Counted from the stretch's first letter, positions 13,301 through 29,900 are shown. The stretch is 64,000 bases of DNA from Dromaius novaehollandiae (GCF_036370855.1 NC_088099.1:145841017-145905016); one strand, 5' to 3'. Made by a program: numbers and translations. The notes: generated by a model not told the origin, from the sequence alone.

Positions 13301-15109
13301 TTGAAAGCATTAGTCACTTTATCCAGTGCTGACATGCAGTCACGGTTGTGTAGCACCCAGTAACTTTTACAAGGGAAAAAAAATAAAGCACGCATTACAA
13401 CTTCGGTACGGCAATAACTGTCTTCTTAAAGGAAATCTAACAGGCAATCTAACTGGCTAAAAAAGTCACATTATATGGGGAAATAAGACTGCTCTCCAGG
13501 ATTTTGATTACTTTGATATCTGATATATCTATCTCTGCTTAACACTGTTGTAATACCAATCTGTGTCTTGCTTTTGCCCGCTTTGACTTGTAAGTGACCA
13601 TAAGTGTTGCTCATTTCCTTCTCATTTGTACTGTTCTGGCTTTGTGGTGCTTCACCTCATTATTTCTGTTCTCTTTGTTTGGAGGGGAAAGTGGAGAGAG
13701 GCCTCAATTTCTCATTCTTGCTGCAGACAGCTCTCTTGCCTTTTCCTCCCTTCCATCCTCAAAACCAATGGGTTTCAGAAAGAGGCTAATACAACTCAGT
13801 CTGCTATATGGCCTGGCCATCAACCTGGATGACAATGATGCCAAAAATAGGAGGCACTCTGGATTTTTATTTTATTTTTTTGTCAAGTCTTCTCTGCTGC
13901 TACAACTGCCGATCATCCTTCCTGTTAGTTTAGTTCATAAGCAGTGATCAGAGGTTCTCTCCCTCCACCCCACCCATCTTCTGACTCTCCCTTAAAATGC
14001 AAGCAAGGCAGAGAAGAAGTAAGTTTTATATTCTGTCCCAGTTCAGGTTTGTGCACATCCTCATATACTCCTTCCTTCAATAGTGCAGTCTTCCCTTTTT
14101 ACTAAAAATTTTGCTCACTTCCATTCCCTCCACAATTCTTGTTGTCATTATCATCAGCTCTTAAGCAGCTTCTCTCTGTTTAGTTGTACTGCACATAAAA
14201 AGCAGAGCTCTAGCTCTGCATTACGGCTTCTTACTATGCATCCATGATGCATCTGCAGCCTGCTTGCCTGTTGTCTTCCCCACGTCTCTCTCCTTTCAGA
14301 TGTATCCCACTGATTTCTTCCATGGTTTCCTTACCATTGTTCTTACCTTTAACTGCAGTTCTCTTGGTGATGAATGTCTTCAAGGGTAAGCACTGTTGTG
14401 CAGAAGACCAGTGGTTGTTCTGAACTAGTGGACTGTGCCTTTTGGCTGTGTTATGAAAACAGGTGCAGCCACTCACTTTCTCTGTTGCCGCTATGCAATT
14501 CAGTTTTGTATTACATCATACAGTCACCTCTCCATTTCCTCTCCATAACAATCCCGATCTGAAGCTGTATAAGGAAAGTGTTCCCACCTATGTATGTAAA
14601 ATGCTTAGGCATTCCTGTTCCCTGTTTCTGAATGTCTCTTGTCCACTTTTTTTGCTGTAATCACATGAAAGTGATGCAAATAACTATCAGCTTATAAGCT
14701 GTCATGCTCAAGAGGGTTATATTGCTCCCTGAGTTCTTGTTTCGCTATAGTATGATTTAAATTCTAACCTCTCTGATTTTTGACATAATGAGGGCAAAAG
14801 ATTGTTTTCTTGCTAAAACTTCAGGTTGTCTAAAAAATGCTGACATTTTAGATTCATCAGATTCTGAAATTTGGACTACCCAAAGCTTCTCTCTTTTCTT
14901 TCTTTCTTTCTTAGGTTTTCAACTCAAAACTACTACGAATCAAAGAGAGGCATTTGTTTCTTAGGTTCTTGGGAAGAGCCCAGTATGACCCAGCGCAACC
15001 CAGCTACGTATCTCTGGACCAGCTAGTATCCTTGCCCGATGAGGTGTTCTGTGCAGAGATTGCTAAAGCCTCAATACAGGACTTTGAAAAATTCTTAAAA
15101 ACGCTTTAA
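1234..15109 (+). CDS. MTERF3: MTERF3, mitochondrial transcription termination factor 3 (5' partial)
   Basis: Six exons, joined as 1234-1386, 2401-2590, 8472-8619, 9635-9706, 12533-12694 and 14915-15109, give 305 residues plus a stop and keep frame across every GT-AG junction. The product aligns closely with my memory of the C-terminal 305 residues of the 417-residue human protein, for example [21 protein letters not shown] and the end FEKFLKTL. About 110 N-terminal residues, including the mitochondrial targeting peptide, are outside the window. The family folds into repeated three-helix mTERF units, each marked by a proline followed by hydrophobic residues. NPYIL, APYLL, LPRLL, TPKIL and FPQVF are visible in order. 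Known role: a matrix protein that binds near the mtDNA promoter region, represses transcription and is linked to mitoribosome assembly. All visible exons are intact. UQCRB follows in the same orientation about 3 kb downstream. Confidence 0.96.
1387..2400 (+). other. MTERF3: MTERF3 intron, phase 1
   Basis: The intron runs from donor GTATGT to acceptor TTGTTGTAG. I see no gene, RNA or recognisable repeat inside it. The short open frames here have no resemblance to known proteins. Confidence 0.85.
2401..2590 (+). CDS. MTERF3: MTERF3 coding exon, first mTERF repeats
   Basis: The exon completes a glycine codon and continues [16 protein letters not shown], then [35 protein letters not shown] and EDLEALETR. 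Its last two bases belong to an arginine codon finished in the next exon; the donor is GTGAGC at 2591. It carries the first proline-marked mTERF repeat (KNPYIL). The frame is identical to human MTERF3 with no indel. Confidence 0.95.
2591..8471 (+). other. MTERF3: MTERF3 large intron (5.9 kb)
   Basis: This is the largest MTERF3 intron in the window and is mostly AT-rich. A less AT-rich patch near 3390-3700 has overlapping open frames on both strands but no protein similarity I recognise. There are short T runs and a short GT run near 4056-4071. I found no RNA gene or diagnosable transposable element. Confidence 0.8.
8472..8619 (+). CDS. MTERF3: MTERF3 coding exon, mTERF repeat
   Basis: The exon starts after TTTCTAG, completes the split arginine codon and encodes [36 protein letters not shown] and [13 protein letters not shown]. 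It ends in phase 0 at donor GTAAAG. RAPYLL is the proline-marked helix of one repeat and [11 protein letters not shown] is almost invariant in vertebrate MTERF3. Confidence 0.95.
8620..9634 (+). other. MTERF3: MTERF3 intron, phase 0
   Basis: The intron runs from donor GTAAAG to acceptor TAATTGCAG. It is plain unique sequence; nothing further was recognised. Confidence 0.85.
9635..9706 (+). CDS. MTERF3: MTERF3 short coding exon (24 codons)
   Basis: This 72-bp phase 0-0 exon encodes [14 protein letters not shown] then [10 protein letters not shown]. It matches human [14 protein letters not shown], with LPRLL as the proline motif of another mTERF repeat. It is bounded by GCAG and GTGAGC. Confidence 0.95.
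9707..12532 (+). other. MTERF3: MTERF3 intron, phase 0 (2.8 kb)
   Basis: The intron contains the MIR-like relic listed separately near 11186-11275. It is otherwise unremarkable unique sequence. The small open frames near 11740-11952 and 12093-12424 do not resemble known proteins. Confidence 0.8.
11186..11275 (+). repeat. MIR/CORE-SINE-like relic in MTERF3 intron
   Basis: By eye this stretch follows the second half of a MIR-type SINE: TTTCACAGAGCTGGAATTCA, then GGAAAGCTCAAGAGACTTGC, then a degraded 'associated with cleared bases' segment ending AGGGCCAG. MIR elements are ancient in amniotes and survive as highly diverged fragments in bird introns. The match is weak and could be chance. Confidence 0.35.
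12533..12694 (+). CDS. MTERF3: MTERF3 coding exon (54 codons)
   Basis: This phase 0-0 exon encodes [38 protein letters not shown] and [16 protein letters not shown]. It aligns without gaps to human VYRLELGFKHNEIQHMI and MLTANKMKLTETFDFVHNV. TPKIL and RFPQ(VF) are the proline motifs of the last repeats. The acceptor is TTTTTCAG and the donor GTGAGC. Confidence 0.95.
12695..14914 (+). other. MTERF3: MTERF3 last intron (2.2 kb)
   Basis: The intron ends in an unusually clean pyrimidine tract: (CTTT) repeats at about 14893-14911 run straight into the TTAG acceptor. The 117-residue open frame at 13594-13947 has no recognisable similarity and is treated as chance. Confidence 0.82.
14915..15109 (+). 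CDS. MTERF3: MTERF3 terminal coding exon with stop
   Basis: The exon encodes [53 protein letters not shown] and [11 protein letters not shown], then TAA at 15107-15109. The strongly conserved GRAQYDP and FEKFLKTL C-terminus fix the end of the protein. The 3' untranslated region follows, with candidate poly(A) signals at 15388 and 15772. Confidence 0.97.
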   Translation, partial: VFNSKLLRIKERHLFLRFLGRAQYDPAQPSYVSLDQLVSLPDEVFCAEIAKASIQDFEKFLKTL

Positions 15110-15387
15110 TTAGTAACACATGTAAAAAGGAATAGACTAAAGTTATGAAATACATTTTATAAAACTACTTCCTTTTATGGTCTCTTAGCTTCTTAATTAC
15201 TGGTTTAAGAAGTTGTTGCTTATGAAACATTTGTGGTGCATTAAGGCTAAGAATAATGTTCCTTATGGTGACTTAGAGGGTATTTCACAAGAATTAAGCA
15301 AATGTATGTTGATTGCTATTGATGTGATCCTTGTAATTAATTGCTATTATTTAATTCAGAGTGAATGATGCGCTGACAGAAAAGCAA

Positions 15388-15393
15388 ATTAAA
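15388..15393 (+). terminator. MTERF3: Candidate poly(A) signal ATTAAA for MTERF3
   Basis: An ATTAAA hexamer lies about 280 bp after the stop codon, followed within 30 bp by T-rich sequence (TTCTTCTTTTC) typical of a downstream element. It is a common variant signal. The alternative AATAAA at 15772 could be used instead or as well. Confidence 0.4.
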
Positions 15394-15771
15394 GCAGATT
15401 CTTCTTTTCTTTTTCAATAATTTCAGAGCTTTGGGAAAGGGAAAAACTGACCAATGACTGACTGTTCTGTCTCCTCTTCCTCCCCTCATCCCGCTTCCCT
15501 CTAAGAATTAGAATAACTAGACAGTGCAACAGCAAAGAAGTGGCATGATTACTTGTTCTAATCTCAGCAGCTAATAATGTAATTTTTTTCCTTGTGGAGA
15601 GAAGTAGACCATTACATACACAAAGCCCCTCATACAAAATGGTGTTTATCAACAGCTTATAACAAGGGTACTTCTTTGTGAGGCTGGTTGCTGAAGTTAA
15701 TATCCTAAAAGTTGTACAATGAGACTTGGTTTGAAATAGAAAGGAAAATCAGCAAACTGAATCTAGGCAAA

Positions 15772-15777
15772 AATAAA
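15772..15777 (+). terminator. MTERF3: Candidate distal poly(A) signal AATAAA for MTERF3
   Basis: A canonical AATAAA, in overlapping AATAAATAAAT context, lies about 660 bp after the MTERF3 stop. Position and motif fit a distal 3' end, but transcript evidence would be needed to choose. Confidence 0.45.
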
Positions 15778-15789
15778 TAAATGAAAAGC

Positions 15790-17850
15790 TCCCTCTATAT
15801 TTCAGAGACATGTCTAGTTTTACTTCTATAACTCACTTTCCTCTCTGCCTCTTGGAGGGGAAGAAAAAAAGTAGTTTTGCCCCATCCCTGATATGATTTG
15901 TTTGGCTTCAGTATACAAGTAACCATAAAAAAAAAAAGCAGCTGTAGTATATACGCAGTTGACACAGTTATCTTGCTCAGTTATAACTGAAGTAGATGGC
16001 AACATTAGGAATTGTAAGAGTATTAAAAGTGGTTAATGCTATCAGTGAATTATGTTAATACAGAATTATGAAATGCTTCACAGTGTATTTGGGCAAAGTG
16101 AAAAAAATGACTAAATCCAAATGCAAACTGCCTAATAGTTTATTGTTTAGAAGTTTCCATTCTTTCAATTAGAATAGTTCAAGAAATTTAAATCCAGATG
16201 TTTTCATTTGAATTTAAACTTATTTAATGAAAATGTCTCTCCTTTTTTTGAAAGCTTAATGTTCTTGGTGGAGATGCATAACACATTTGATCTAAAGTGG
16301 TGGTCTGAAATGTGATGGCTAAACACTTCCCACCCCCTTGCTTTCAGATGAGGAGTATACTAAATCTAATTCAAGACACTTGCTTAGATTTTTGACCTTA
16401 TTAAAGCAAAAGGCAGGTTAAGGCTAATAAGCTCTAATCTTCAAAAAATCTAATAAATTATTTTTTATAGCACAGTGTGTGAGTTCATGAGGCCAAAGTA
16501 AAGACAGTTTCCTTTTCCAGATCTATTCCTCTGTCCTTAGCTACTTTATCATCATGTGACAAGGCATTATAATTTAAACCTGTATTACATGTAATATTTT
16601 CAATGTCCTAAACTTTGAGCTTTTAATTCCTTTAATATGTTTAAACACAAATATGAGTGCTGTCAGAACTAACCAGTCTCCTTGAAATTTTAAATGCATG
16701 AGCTTATGCCAAAATATTTTCCCAGAAATACTACAAAGAAAGGAAGCAAAAAATTTTTACAGATGTGCTAAAAGAAAAGGGGAGAGAGGATAGAAGAGCA
16801 TTTTGGGAATCATACCAGATATTTTTGGGCTTTAAGATGGAAAAAAATCTTCAGAAGAAATATTTGGCCTAGAATTACGAAGTATTGTAGTCTGTCTGTT
16901 CTTGATAAAGGCTAGAAGCTTTTGATTAAGTTGGGTATGTTGGGCAATTGAGGGTTGCTGGTTACGATGTGGCAGATACTTGTGGTCTCTGAAGTCTACT
17001 GTTTGCTTATCAAATTCAGCTGCATGTTTCTCCTACTGGAACTGCCTAGTGTAACGTTATTTCCAGAATGATGCTACCTCAGGTTTTGTGTGTGGATGTT
17101 TTTGTTTGTTTCAGTTTAAAAGTGGTCTATTTCCGAAAGAATTATTGTGAAAGGCAGTGAGCTGTGTCTCAGAAAACAGAACTACTGGTCTGCGCTGAGA
17201 ACTAGCAATTTCTGCCAGGGAGAGGTTTTCTGCTTTTCTCTGTGACTAGCTTAATGCTTTGCTTACTGTGCCTTACAAACATAAATTCATTTTAGCAAAG
17301 GTTCACCTTTAGCCCTCATGGAACAGTTGCTGGTCTAATGTGTCTTTGTAGCGCTTGGTTATACCAGGGCAGCTGCCCTCCCTTACAACTGGGTGTGTTA
17401 CTGTAAACTTAACCCGTGGCTACCTCCGTGAGCTCTTCTGGCTCTGGGTTATGGCTTTGTCTCTTTGGCTGAACAAAATTGTGGTAATTTGGGCTCTGAC
17501 AGTGAGGGCTATGTCTCTTAGATTGCAGTGGCAACATTTTTCCATTTTTGAGTAGCTGTCGATTTGCAGAGGCACCATGGTGCGCATCTACCATTGTGTG
17601 ACCATGTTATGTGCTTTATTTTAAATAAGTATTGATCAGTGTCTGCTTAACTACCAGTTGCTCAACACTGTTGTTTAAAACCATCATAAAAGTCATTGGC
17701 TTCAGCATGTGATAAAGCTTATAGCTAGCGCTAAATGTCTCCGTTATTCTTCCCTCCGGTTTTGAAGCTGGTAGGTGGTGGTCGGTAACGTTTGGTACTC
17801 TCTGAGGAGAGGATCCTCGCACCCTCTAGAGCTGTACCAAACGGCTCGTT
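15790..17850. other. Intergenic spacer between MTERF3 and UQCRB
   Basis: About 2 kb of AT-rich, apparently unique DNA separates the MTERF3 3' end from the UQCRB CpG island. I found no exon, RNA gene or transposable element. Another AATAAA occurs near 16452. The short distance and same orientation leave little room for a third gene. Confidence 0.75.
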
Positions 17851-18002
17851 TCTGACCAGCGCGGCCGAGGCCGTGCTTGAACGGCTCCCCCTCACCCAGC
17901 GACCGGGATGGCAGAGGCCGGAGGCGGCAGAGGCCGGAGGCGGCCGAGCCGCCCGCCGCAGTCCCCGGTCCCCGCCGCAGCCCGCCCCGCCCCGGGCTCG
18001 GG

Positions 18003-18012
18003 GCGCATGCGC
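18003..18012. promoter_or_regulatory. UQCRB: NRF-1 binding site
   Basis: GCGCATGCGC is a perfect NRF-1 palindrome, 97 bp upstream of the UQCRB start codon. NRF-1 is the classic activator of nuclear genes for respiratory-chain subunits, so motif, distance and gene function agree. Confidence 0.75.
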
Positions 18013-18027
18013 AAGCGCCGAGCCGCC

Positions 18028-18032
18028 ATTGG
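18028..18032 (-). promoter_or_regulatory. UQCRB: Inverted CCAAT box (NF-Y type)
   Basis: GCCATTGGCGGG contains ATTGG, the CCAAT pentamer on the minus strand, 77 bp upstream of the start codon and 16 bp after the NRF-1 palindrome. This spacing to the start fits NF-Y use at TATA-less housekeeping promoters. Confidence 0.55.
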
Positions 18033-18108
18033 CGGGCCCTCCCTCGCCCGCCCCGCGCGGGGACGCCGCGGCGTTACCCAGCAGGCAGCGCGCATCCCCG
18101 AGGTCAAG

Positions 18109-22589
<4,481 letters not shown>

Positions 22590-22728
22590 CTGTTGAACTA
22601 CTTCATGCAAATGTCCACTTCTTCTATAACCGTGTTTAAAAATACCAGAAAGAAGTCTACTGGAGGCAAATGTGAGGCTGAAGGAGTACATATTTCAGCT
22701 TGTTCATTGAATCTGTTCATCCAAGTAA

Positions 22729-22734
22729 AATAAA
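22729..22734 (+). terminator. UQCRB: Proximal poly(A) signal AATAAA for UQCRB
   Basis: An AATAAA lies 140 bp after the stop codon in the context AAGTAAAATAAATGTGT, followed by a GT-rich stretch. This gives a short 3' UTR as is usual for OXPHOS subunits. Confidence 0.6.
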
Positions 22735-23247
22735 TGTGTCAAAGTATAAAATCTACTTGGAAGACTTCTTGGTAAATGTTAACAAGCTAATGTTACCATA
22801 CCACAGTGGTATGCAGTCTTCATTCCAGCTTCTTGATTCATACTCTTTTCATAGTACAACTGTTTCCAGCAGCTGGCAGGGTAGGTAAGAAACAGTCAAG
22901 GCTGCTGATGCTAGCACCTCTGTTAAGTTATAAAGGGGATGCTTATTTCCTTCATCACCTTTCCTTCATGGAGGCAAGAATACTGGAACTGAGGTTACAG
23001 TGGCAACACAAGGCAGCAGCATGTAATATTCTGTGTATCTAAGCAGATACGATATACTAGTGGAAAATATAAATGGCTTCTTAATCACAACATCAGGAAC
23101 TGTTTCACTTTTTACACTATGTACATTGTTAGTGCTAAAAAAAAGTGTATTTTCACATAAATAATAACTCCCACTTCAGCTTCTTGAGACAGTCTAACCT
23201 TTTAAAGGGTGAAAGTGGTATGTTGGTACCCTTTTTACAGTATAATT

Positions 23248-23253
23248 AATAAA
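23248..23253 (+). terminator. UQCRB: Distal poly(A) signal AATAAA for UQCRB
   Basis: AATAAA within TTAATAAACTTC lies about 660 bp after the stop. TTTTTCCTGG and a TGTTGTTTTTT stretch follow, consistent with a cleavage site and downstream element. It probably marks the longer UQCRB 3' UTR. Confidence 0.55.
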
Positions 23254-23259
23254 CTTCAG

Positions 23260-26200
23260 ATATCTTTTTCCTGGCCTAAAGCATGTTGTTTTTTACAGTG
23301 ATTGGCTTGAAGTATTTTAATCTGTCAGGGAAACAGGCTTAATGCCATTAGAGATGGACATGGAATTCAGTCTCTGCTTAAACACAGAAGCAATTCAGCT
23401 GTATCCAGGAAGTACTAGGCATTGTTGGCTTGAGTTTAGAGTCTTCTGTAGTTTAATGGTAGTTTTGAGACAGCCTTCGGTGCTTCACACAATTGAAAAT
23501 TTCAGGCCACAGTCTTGTGTGTTAGTTACAAGTTTGTTTGTTTTTTTTTTTTTTGGGGGGGGGGGGGGAGGGTAAGGGGGACATGCTTGTCTGCCAGGTG
23601 CAAGAATACATAGATCAAGAGGTAGAGCACTTAAAAAATGATTACATAGATATGGAGCAAACCAAGTGCATAGTTTGAATTAGTATTATAAGATAGCATA
23701 CTGGGTTAGAAGTTTGAAAAGAAAAATTCTTTTAGCTTTGCTAATGACTGTTCCTAACCCTAACATCTACCTGCTTCATGCTCGCTTACGTCTGTAGAAT
23801 GGATAGAGTGGTCCCTGACTGAAATGTTTATTTCAGATTTCATAGCCTGGCATGGTAAAACAAAATGCTGCAAAAATATCTGCATTACCAATATTCGTTA
23901 ACAAATTTAAGGGGAGCTGCATTAAGAATCTGAAGCTGCTTTCATCACCTTCAATTCCTTGCAAATTTGGGAAAATCATTTTTTCTTTGTTAAGGTTATA
24001 GTAGAATCTTGCAATTGAAACATGCTAGATTATTCATATGTGGATTTAGTATCGAGAGCTTTCTAATCTATTTTTTCCAGATACAAATAGGACCTGACCA
24101 TTTCACACTTCTAATGTATAGAATTATTAGAATGCTTCATTTTCTAATGAAATTAGAACTGCTTCATTATCTCTTAGAACATTAGAATACTCTGTTATAT
24201 AATGGACGTGGGCTTGGAATTTCTTCAGCACTTGGAAACATCTCTGTCAAACTTCTATAAAAGGTAGGATTTTACAGAAAGATAGCACCTGCTTATTTGA
24301 CTACAGGTTTGGATTAATATTCATGTGATTCAAATATCTTGGGTTAGAGAAAAGGGTTTTGCTGGCATCAGACACTTTAAAGTGGCCTGACCTTTTTGGA
24401 AGGACACTCTGGCCTGAAATCACTGACTTCTTTATACTCAGATTTAATGTTTTGAGAGTCAGAGGCAGATAGTAGAAGTTAATAAAATATAGAATTAATC
24501 TTTTCAAGTAGTCTGTGTAACAGTTTATGGGACAGAGGGAAGATGGAGCTGTCAGAAGCTGATCTGTTTACCATAACTGAGATTGTTTGACAGCTTCCAT
24601 TCAGATGTTTTCAGATGCTTCTGACTTGGACTAATCATTTTTAGCTTTAAGCTCACATAATGTACAGTAGTCACCTGTTGAAGTGTATTTAAAAAACACT
24701 TCCGTGAAGGCTGCGAAGCTGTTTCTCAGAACAATATTAAAGAGGAAAATTTATTTTTTGTATTCTTTGAGGCATTTAGGCAAGGAGGCAATGAGGAGGT
24801 GTAAGAGGGATATCGGTGGGCTGGGAACTGGGAGTTGTTGTAGCTTTGTGTTACAAACTGTAAACTCTTGTCTCAAATATGTGAGGCGAGATTTGAATGC
24901 TTCTATTACTGGCTAATAGTTGGAAAAACTTGGAAGGCATTTCTTATTTCATTCTCTGTTGTCACCCTGTATGTGCACTAAGCTACGAGCATTAATCTGT
25001 AGCTAGTTGAAACATAGCATTAGTTATGTGAAAGGTCTGAATCCTGCTGGTGACAAGATGGAGGGTCAATGTGATTTCCATTTTTAAATCTTTAATTTTT
25101 CTCTTAAAAATGTCTGGGATGGGAAGGAATGGACTTGCAAAAATTAGGGAACACTTCTTTCTCTTGTGCAGGTATCTATAGGATCCCGCTGTATTCATTG
25201 TGTAGGCTGTGCACTGCTCTTTGAATGACAAAGCATGGGCAGCAATGAGCTTGTTATCTGAAAAATTGTCTACCATTTTAAGCAAAAGTTTAAGAACAGG
25301 TAAAGAAGGACAAATTGCTGGAGAAGAAAAGGTAGTCTGATAACAAAGGAAATAGAATACTGTTTTGGAGAACTGGATTTTCTTCCTGCTTATTTCATAA
25401 TGTTCTGTAACACTGAGCAAGTTGCTTGGACATTTTACAGAAGCTTACTAAGCATTTTGCTAAATACTCAGTATATGGTGCTTGGGGTCCGCAGAAGTAT
25501 GGAGTGATCACAGCTTTGTCTGAATTCAATAGTTCGAGAGTATTAATCAAAAATTTTGGTATTCATCTGTTCATGGAACAAATGCTACAGGTGGTGGCAG
25601 GAGTATAATTTCATAGGGGTTTTGACAGTTTTGGAAAACATTTCACATTCTCAGTGAGTATAGAAATACCTACAATGAAGCTGATATATTTGTGTCTTGC
25701 ACACAGTGCAGTAAGGCTGAGCTATGTACTGAGTAAGGAGAGTGAAAAGAATTTCTGAATGAGAGAGGGGATCCTACTGGGAATAATGTGATTCTGTAAT
25801 TTAAGATGTCATGTAACAAGGCAACAGTGAATTTTCCATTTCCTAACTTGACTTTGAAACCTTGATCTTCATTAATGTAGATTTTTTGGATAGAAGTTCT
25901 GTACAGATTCCATAAATTACTGAGGTCTTTTTGTAGTTTGAATTTGCAGTGTTTTTGGCACAGTTATATTATTTGTGTGTTAATTTGAGAGAGCCTGAAT
26001 TAACAGTGTTAACCTTGCAATTTGATAGTTTTAGCTTGAACTAGTTTTCAGCACTTTTAAGTGAACCTGCACTTCACTTGAAGTTCTTTTGTTAAATACA
26101 TAGTGAAAAATAATAATATACTTTGGTTGCGAAGATCATGTTTGTTATGGCAGACTGATTTCTTTGAATTTTGAATTAGTTAAACAAGAAACAATGGATT

Positions 26201-29200
26201 TTTGCAGCTCTGTAACAAGAAACATGTGTTTGTTTTACATCCAACTTCCATCTGAGTGAGAACTACAACAGATATAAATCTCCTAAGAATTTTGATGAAA
26301 CATCATGCTTGTCATTATAATGGAACTGTTTTAATATGGTAAACACATTCCTACTTAAAGCATTTTCTCTCTAGATAGCAAAGGTAAAACATTATCATAA
26401 AGATTTCACCACTAATGGTGCAATATGCTTCGGGACAATTTTCATGGGCTGAAACTTCAGCAGCGGTAGCGGCTGCCTTTGCGGTGCAAATCAGAGGGAA
26501 CCTGAGCTGCCAGTGGTGAGACCAGTACTGGATCAGTGTCCCTCCTGGTATGCAGCTGACTCGAATGCCTTGAGTGACTTAACTTCTCTTGGTCTTTTTC
26601 CCCAGTTAGTCCAAGGCCCAAAGGGCTAAGATTTTGAAAAATATTTAGGCAATTAGCTCCATTGTAATCAATTTGGGTTAGTATCTAAATGTCCTTGATA
26701 AGCTGGGTCTAATCCTAAAGCTCAGTTCCCCAAAACTCCTCTGCAGGCTATGCAGGTGTGCAAATTTTCCCCATTAAAATTTGGTAAATGCTTCAGTGTC
26801 AAATAGTTTTTGGGTTGCCTATGAGCTCTGTGCTAGCAGTGCTGGGACTAGGTGATAGGCTACTGTGACCCTGCCAGGATGCCAGAAATTACATATGCAT
26901 CTACCTTCCTTGACAGATAAATGTTCTCAAAGCATGTCTGGAGAAGGAGTCCCCAGTGCCTTTCTCTCACTAGTGACCAAACACTTGCTTAGGCTGGTAG
27001 AGCGGGATTCAATTCCTTTTTTCTTCACAAAAAGAAGTGTGGATCCACAGTTCCCTTCATGAATGTTCTAATTCTCTACTTAACATGCTGTTTGGAGTGC
27101 AAGTGAGGTCTTCAGTCCTTTTGACTGAGTCTCTTCTTCTTTGGAAAGGTATGATTAACTAGCAGGGAGAGACCATGTCTTCAGTAGGTTGGTTAGAGCT
27201 GTTTCTGAAGCTGGTTTACCAGCTGCTGCAAAATAATGGCAATGCCTAATTCTGCCTGCATAGAGACACTTCCCTGCTCAGGCAGTTTCTGCTCATTGAC
27301 TGGTTGTCTTCACTCATGGCTGCTCCTCCTTTTAGCTTTCTCCCATGGTATCTGAACCCTGAGCCAGCCCTGGCACCTAGACCCCTAGTCCAGGAGAAGG
27401 AGCTAGAGCAAAGGGTTGAGCAAGGAACATAGGGTAAGTGAAGAAATGGGATAGGCCCAGGATTAGGAAACTCTGTGCAGGGACTTGAAAAAAGTATAGG
27501 GAGGATAAGTTAGCCTCAATCCCCTCTGCCTGCTTTGGGTTGTGTGGTGAGGGATGAGGCGGGGTTGGGGTATTTATGTGTAGACCAAAAAGGGACAGTG
27601 GGAAAAGGGAGAAAGAAAAATAGGCAGTTGAGCATGTTTTGGGACCACTGAGTGGGATGGTGAGGAAAGAGTCATGTCTCCTGCACGTGGTTTGGCAAAG
27701 ATAAGGGAGCTGGTGCTTTGCAGGCCACTATGGAGGGTGATGCCTGAGTGTGCTAACTTTGGGAACACCCAGTTCATGGCACGCACTGAGGCTTAAATCT
27801 GCTGTAAAGAACATTTAAGTACCTTCCACTGAACTGGATCAGGAGTGAGGTCCAAGTTGTCCTATTGCCAGAATGCCCGGACACAACCGTAAGTATCTGT
27901 CTCTTCTGGCCCAGCCTCATCTGTTTCCTTCCATGAAAAATAGAACAGCTTCGACAGGATATCCCAATAGTTTCCATGTAGGTCTGGGTTCACATCTCTG
28001 TAGCGAAAGAAGAGAACTGGGTCTTTCTCTTCCAAAGCCTAAGCAAGTGCTGTAATTGCTGTTGCTGTTTTATGAGAGTGTGCTTGCTTCAGTTCCTACT
28101 CTGGGAAGGGATCTGGGGCTTGAAACTTGATCAGAAAGAGGTACCTCAGCACAGCTGTGCTATGCTCTCTTCAACATCTCTTAAAGTGGTTCCCTGCTGG
28201 CCTATGTGGATCTGGTTCTTTGTGTCTGAATCTTCTGGACTGCCTAGGGAGCCTGGATAGCAAGACATCAAGCTAAATGCTGCTGTACTCGGTATTACAC
28301 CACCTAAGCCCTTTTATGAAGCCCCATACTCCCACTGCAGCCCAACAGATTGAAAGGATTGTTTTTAGCAGCAAAGTCTGGAGTCCAAAGCTCAGATCTC
28401 TTCAAGGCACTTTGGAGTTTTTTTTTTGTCTGCAAGTTGTGCTCCCTGGTGGAGTATTAGCTTAAAAAGATACTGTTATGGAATAGTCATAAAAAGAGCT
28501 AAGATATGTTTGGTTTACTTCAATTAACTAAGAATTCTCCAAATCCTTAAAGATTCTCAACTGTACTTTGTCATACTGAAGAAGACAGAAGAAAACTCCT
28601 TTCATTTTCCATCAGTGTATAAGCAGGCCTCAACCGATGTTCAGAGCCCAGCCTGCCCTTAGAGTTAATGAGACTGTCACATTAGTGTGAAGGTGACTGA
28701 TAAAAAGCAAATATATTCTGCTGCCAGGTGAAGTTTGGCTTGCCTCTGCTCTGTGCATTGCAAAAGCTGAGTTACCCGGGGAAAGGTGAGATCAGCATTT
28801 TAGAGCTTTATTGAAGCAATCCTCTCTGCCTAGGAATACTTACGCTGTAGCAGGGCGAAATCAGAACCTGAGTCTGTACTGGCAACATAGAGATGCTTTA
28901 TTTTTCTCAAAATACAGAATAAAAAGTATTCCAGGGAAAGTATAGCAAAGCATATCTACTTTCAGAAGTTCCACTGTCTTGCTGTTATTCTGATTATAGG
29001 ACTGGTGGTATAATTATGACAAATTAGATGCTTAGTATTTTAGTGTTTGTTTATGGTGGCCCAGGGTCACCTGGCTTACCCCAATGACCATTGTTATCTA
29101 GCCCATCTGTTGCCCAGGACTTGAGGACTTCATCTGCTGTGACCGTTGCCTTCTGCTGGACTGTTTGTAGGTAGCAATCTGTTTGCAGCCCCTCCCCAGT

Positions 29201-29900
29201 GCCGGCTTTTGGCACACAGTTTGGGGTATAGAGTGCCTGGCTTTGCACAGCCTTGTTCTTAAGTGATTGCAGGCGCCTGCCTATTTCTCATCGAAAGGAG
29301 GGGTGTAGCTGGCTACCCCTAGAGCTTTGGGGGATTTCTTTGCTTCGTTTTTATGCTTAGCTTTTAATACCTATTTCTAACTCATTGGATATGCTCTGTG
29401 GCTGGACACCTTCAGAAAAGCAGTTTTATAGTGATTTAACAGGCTATTTCAAAAGGAACGTGAGGAAGTATGCTTTGAAAGGGAACTTCTCTTCCAGCTG
29501 CTTCCATACAGCACTTTAAAAACACATAGGATACAATAAAGCATGTGTTGACATAAGTGATCATCAAAAAAAATTTTTTTTGGATTATTCTGAAGGAGTA
29601 TAAACACACGTGGGGAGAGTTATCATCCTTTACCCAGCAAAACAATTACATCAGTGCAACTTGGATTGGGATCTGCCTTAAGATCTCCCAGATGTTGCAA
29701 ACAGCACGGTTGTGGATCTGTTGCTCGGTGTAATTATAAACTGTTAAATGAAGGAGGGGAAGTTTGTTTTCGAAGAAAGAAATGTAAAAGCCTTCTGGGG
29801 TATGCAATAGAAGATCCCCTCTTTATAGCTGATACCCAGAGTCGTGACCACCTCTGCTTATGCCTGGCTTTGCCAAGGTAGTGGCATGGTCAACCCTACC
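23260..29900. other. Intergenic DNA downstream of UQCRB, no gene seen
   Basis: About 6.6 kb of mostly AT-rich single-copy-looking sequence. The only structured item is a T14G14 tract at 23541-23568. Short open frames (up to 142 codons near 24992-25420, minus strand) show no similarity I recognise, no splice-site support and no conserved motifs. No CR1 or other repeat could be identified with confidence. Confidence 0.65.
23541..23568. repeat. T14 followed by G14 homopolymer tract
   Basis: A run of 14 T residues (23541-23554) abuts 14 G residues (23555-23568), followed by AGGGTAAGGGGG. The G-rich part could form a quadruplex. It is also the kind of sequence in which assemblies often err. Confidence 0.95.

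Noticed and set aside
24254-24264. TATAAAAGG at about 24255 as a promoter
   Set aside because: An isolated TATA-like word in AT-rich DNA with no gene, CpG island or initiator nearby.
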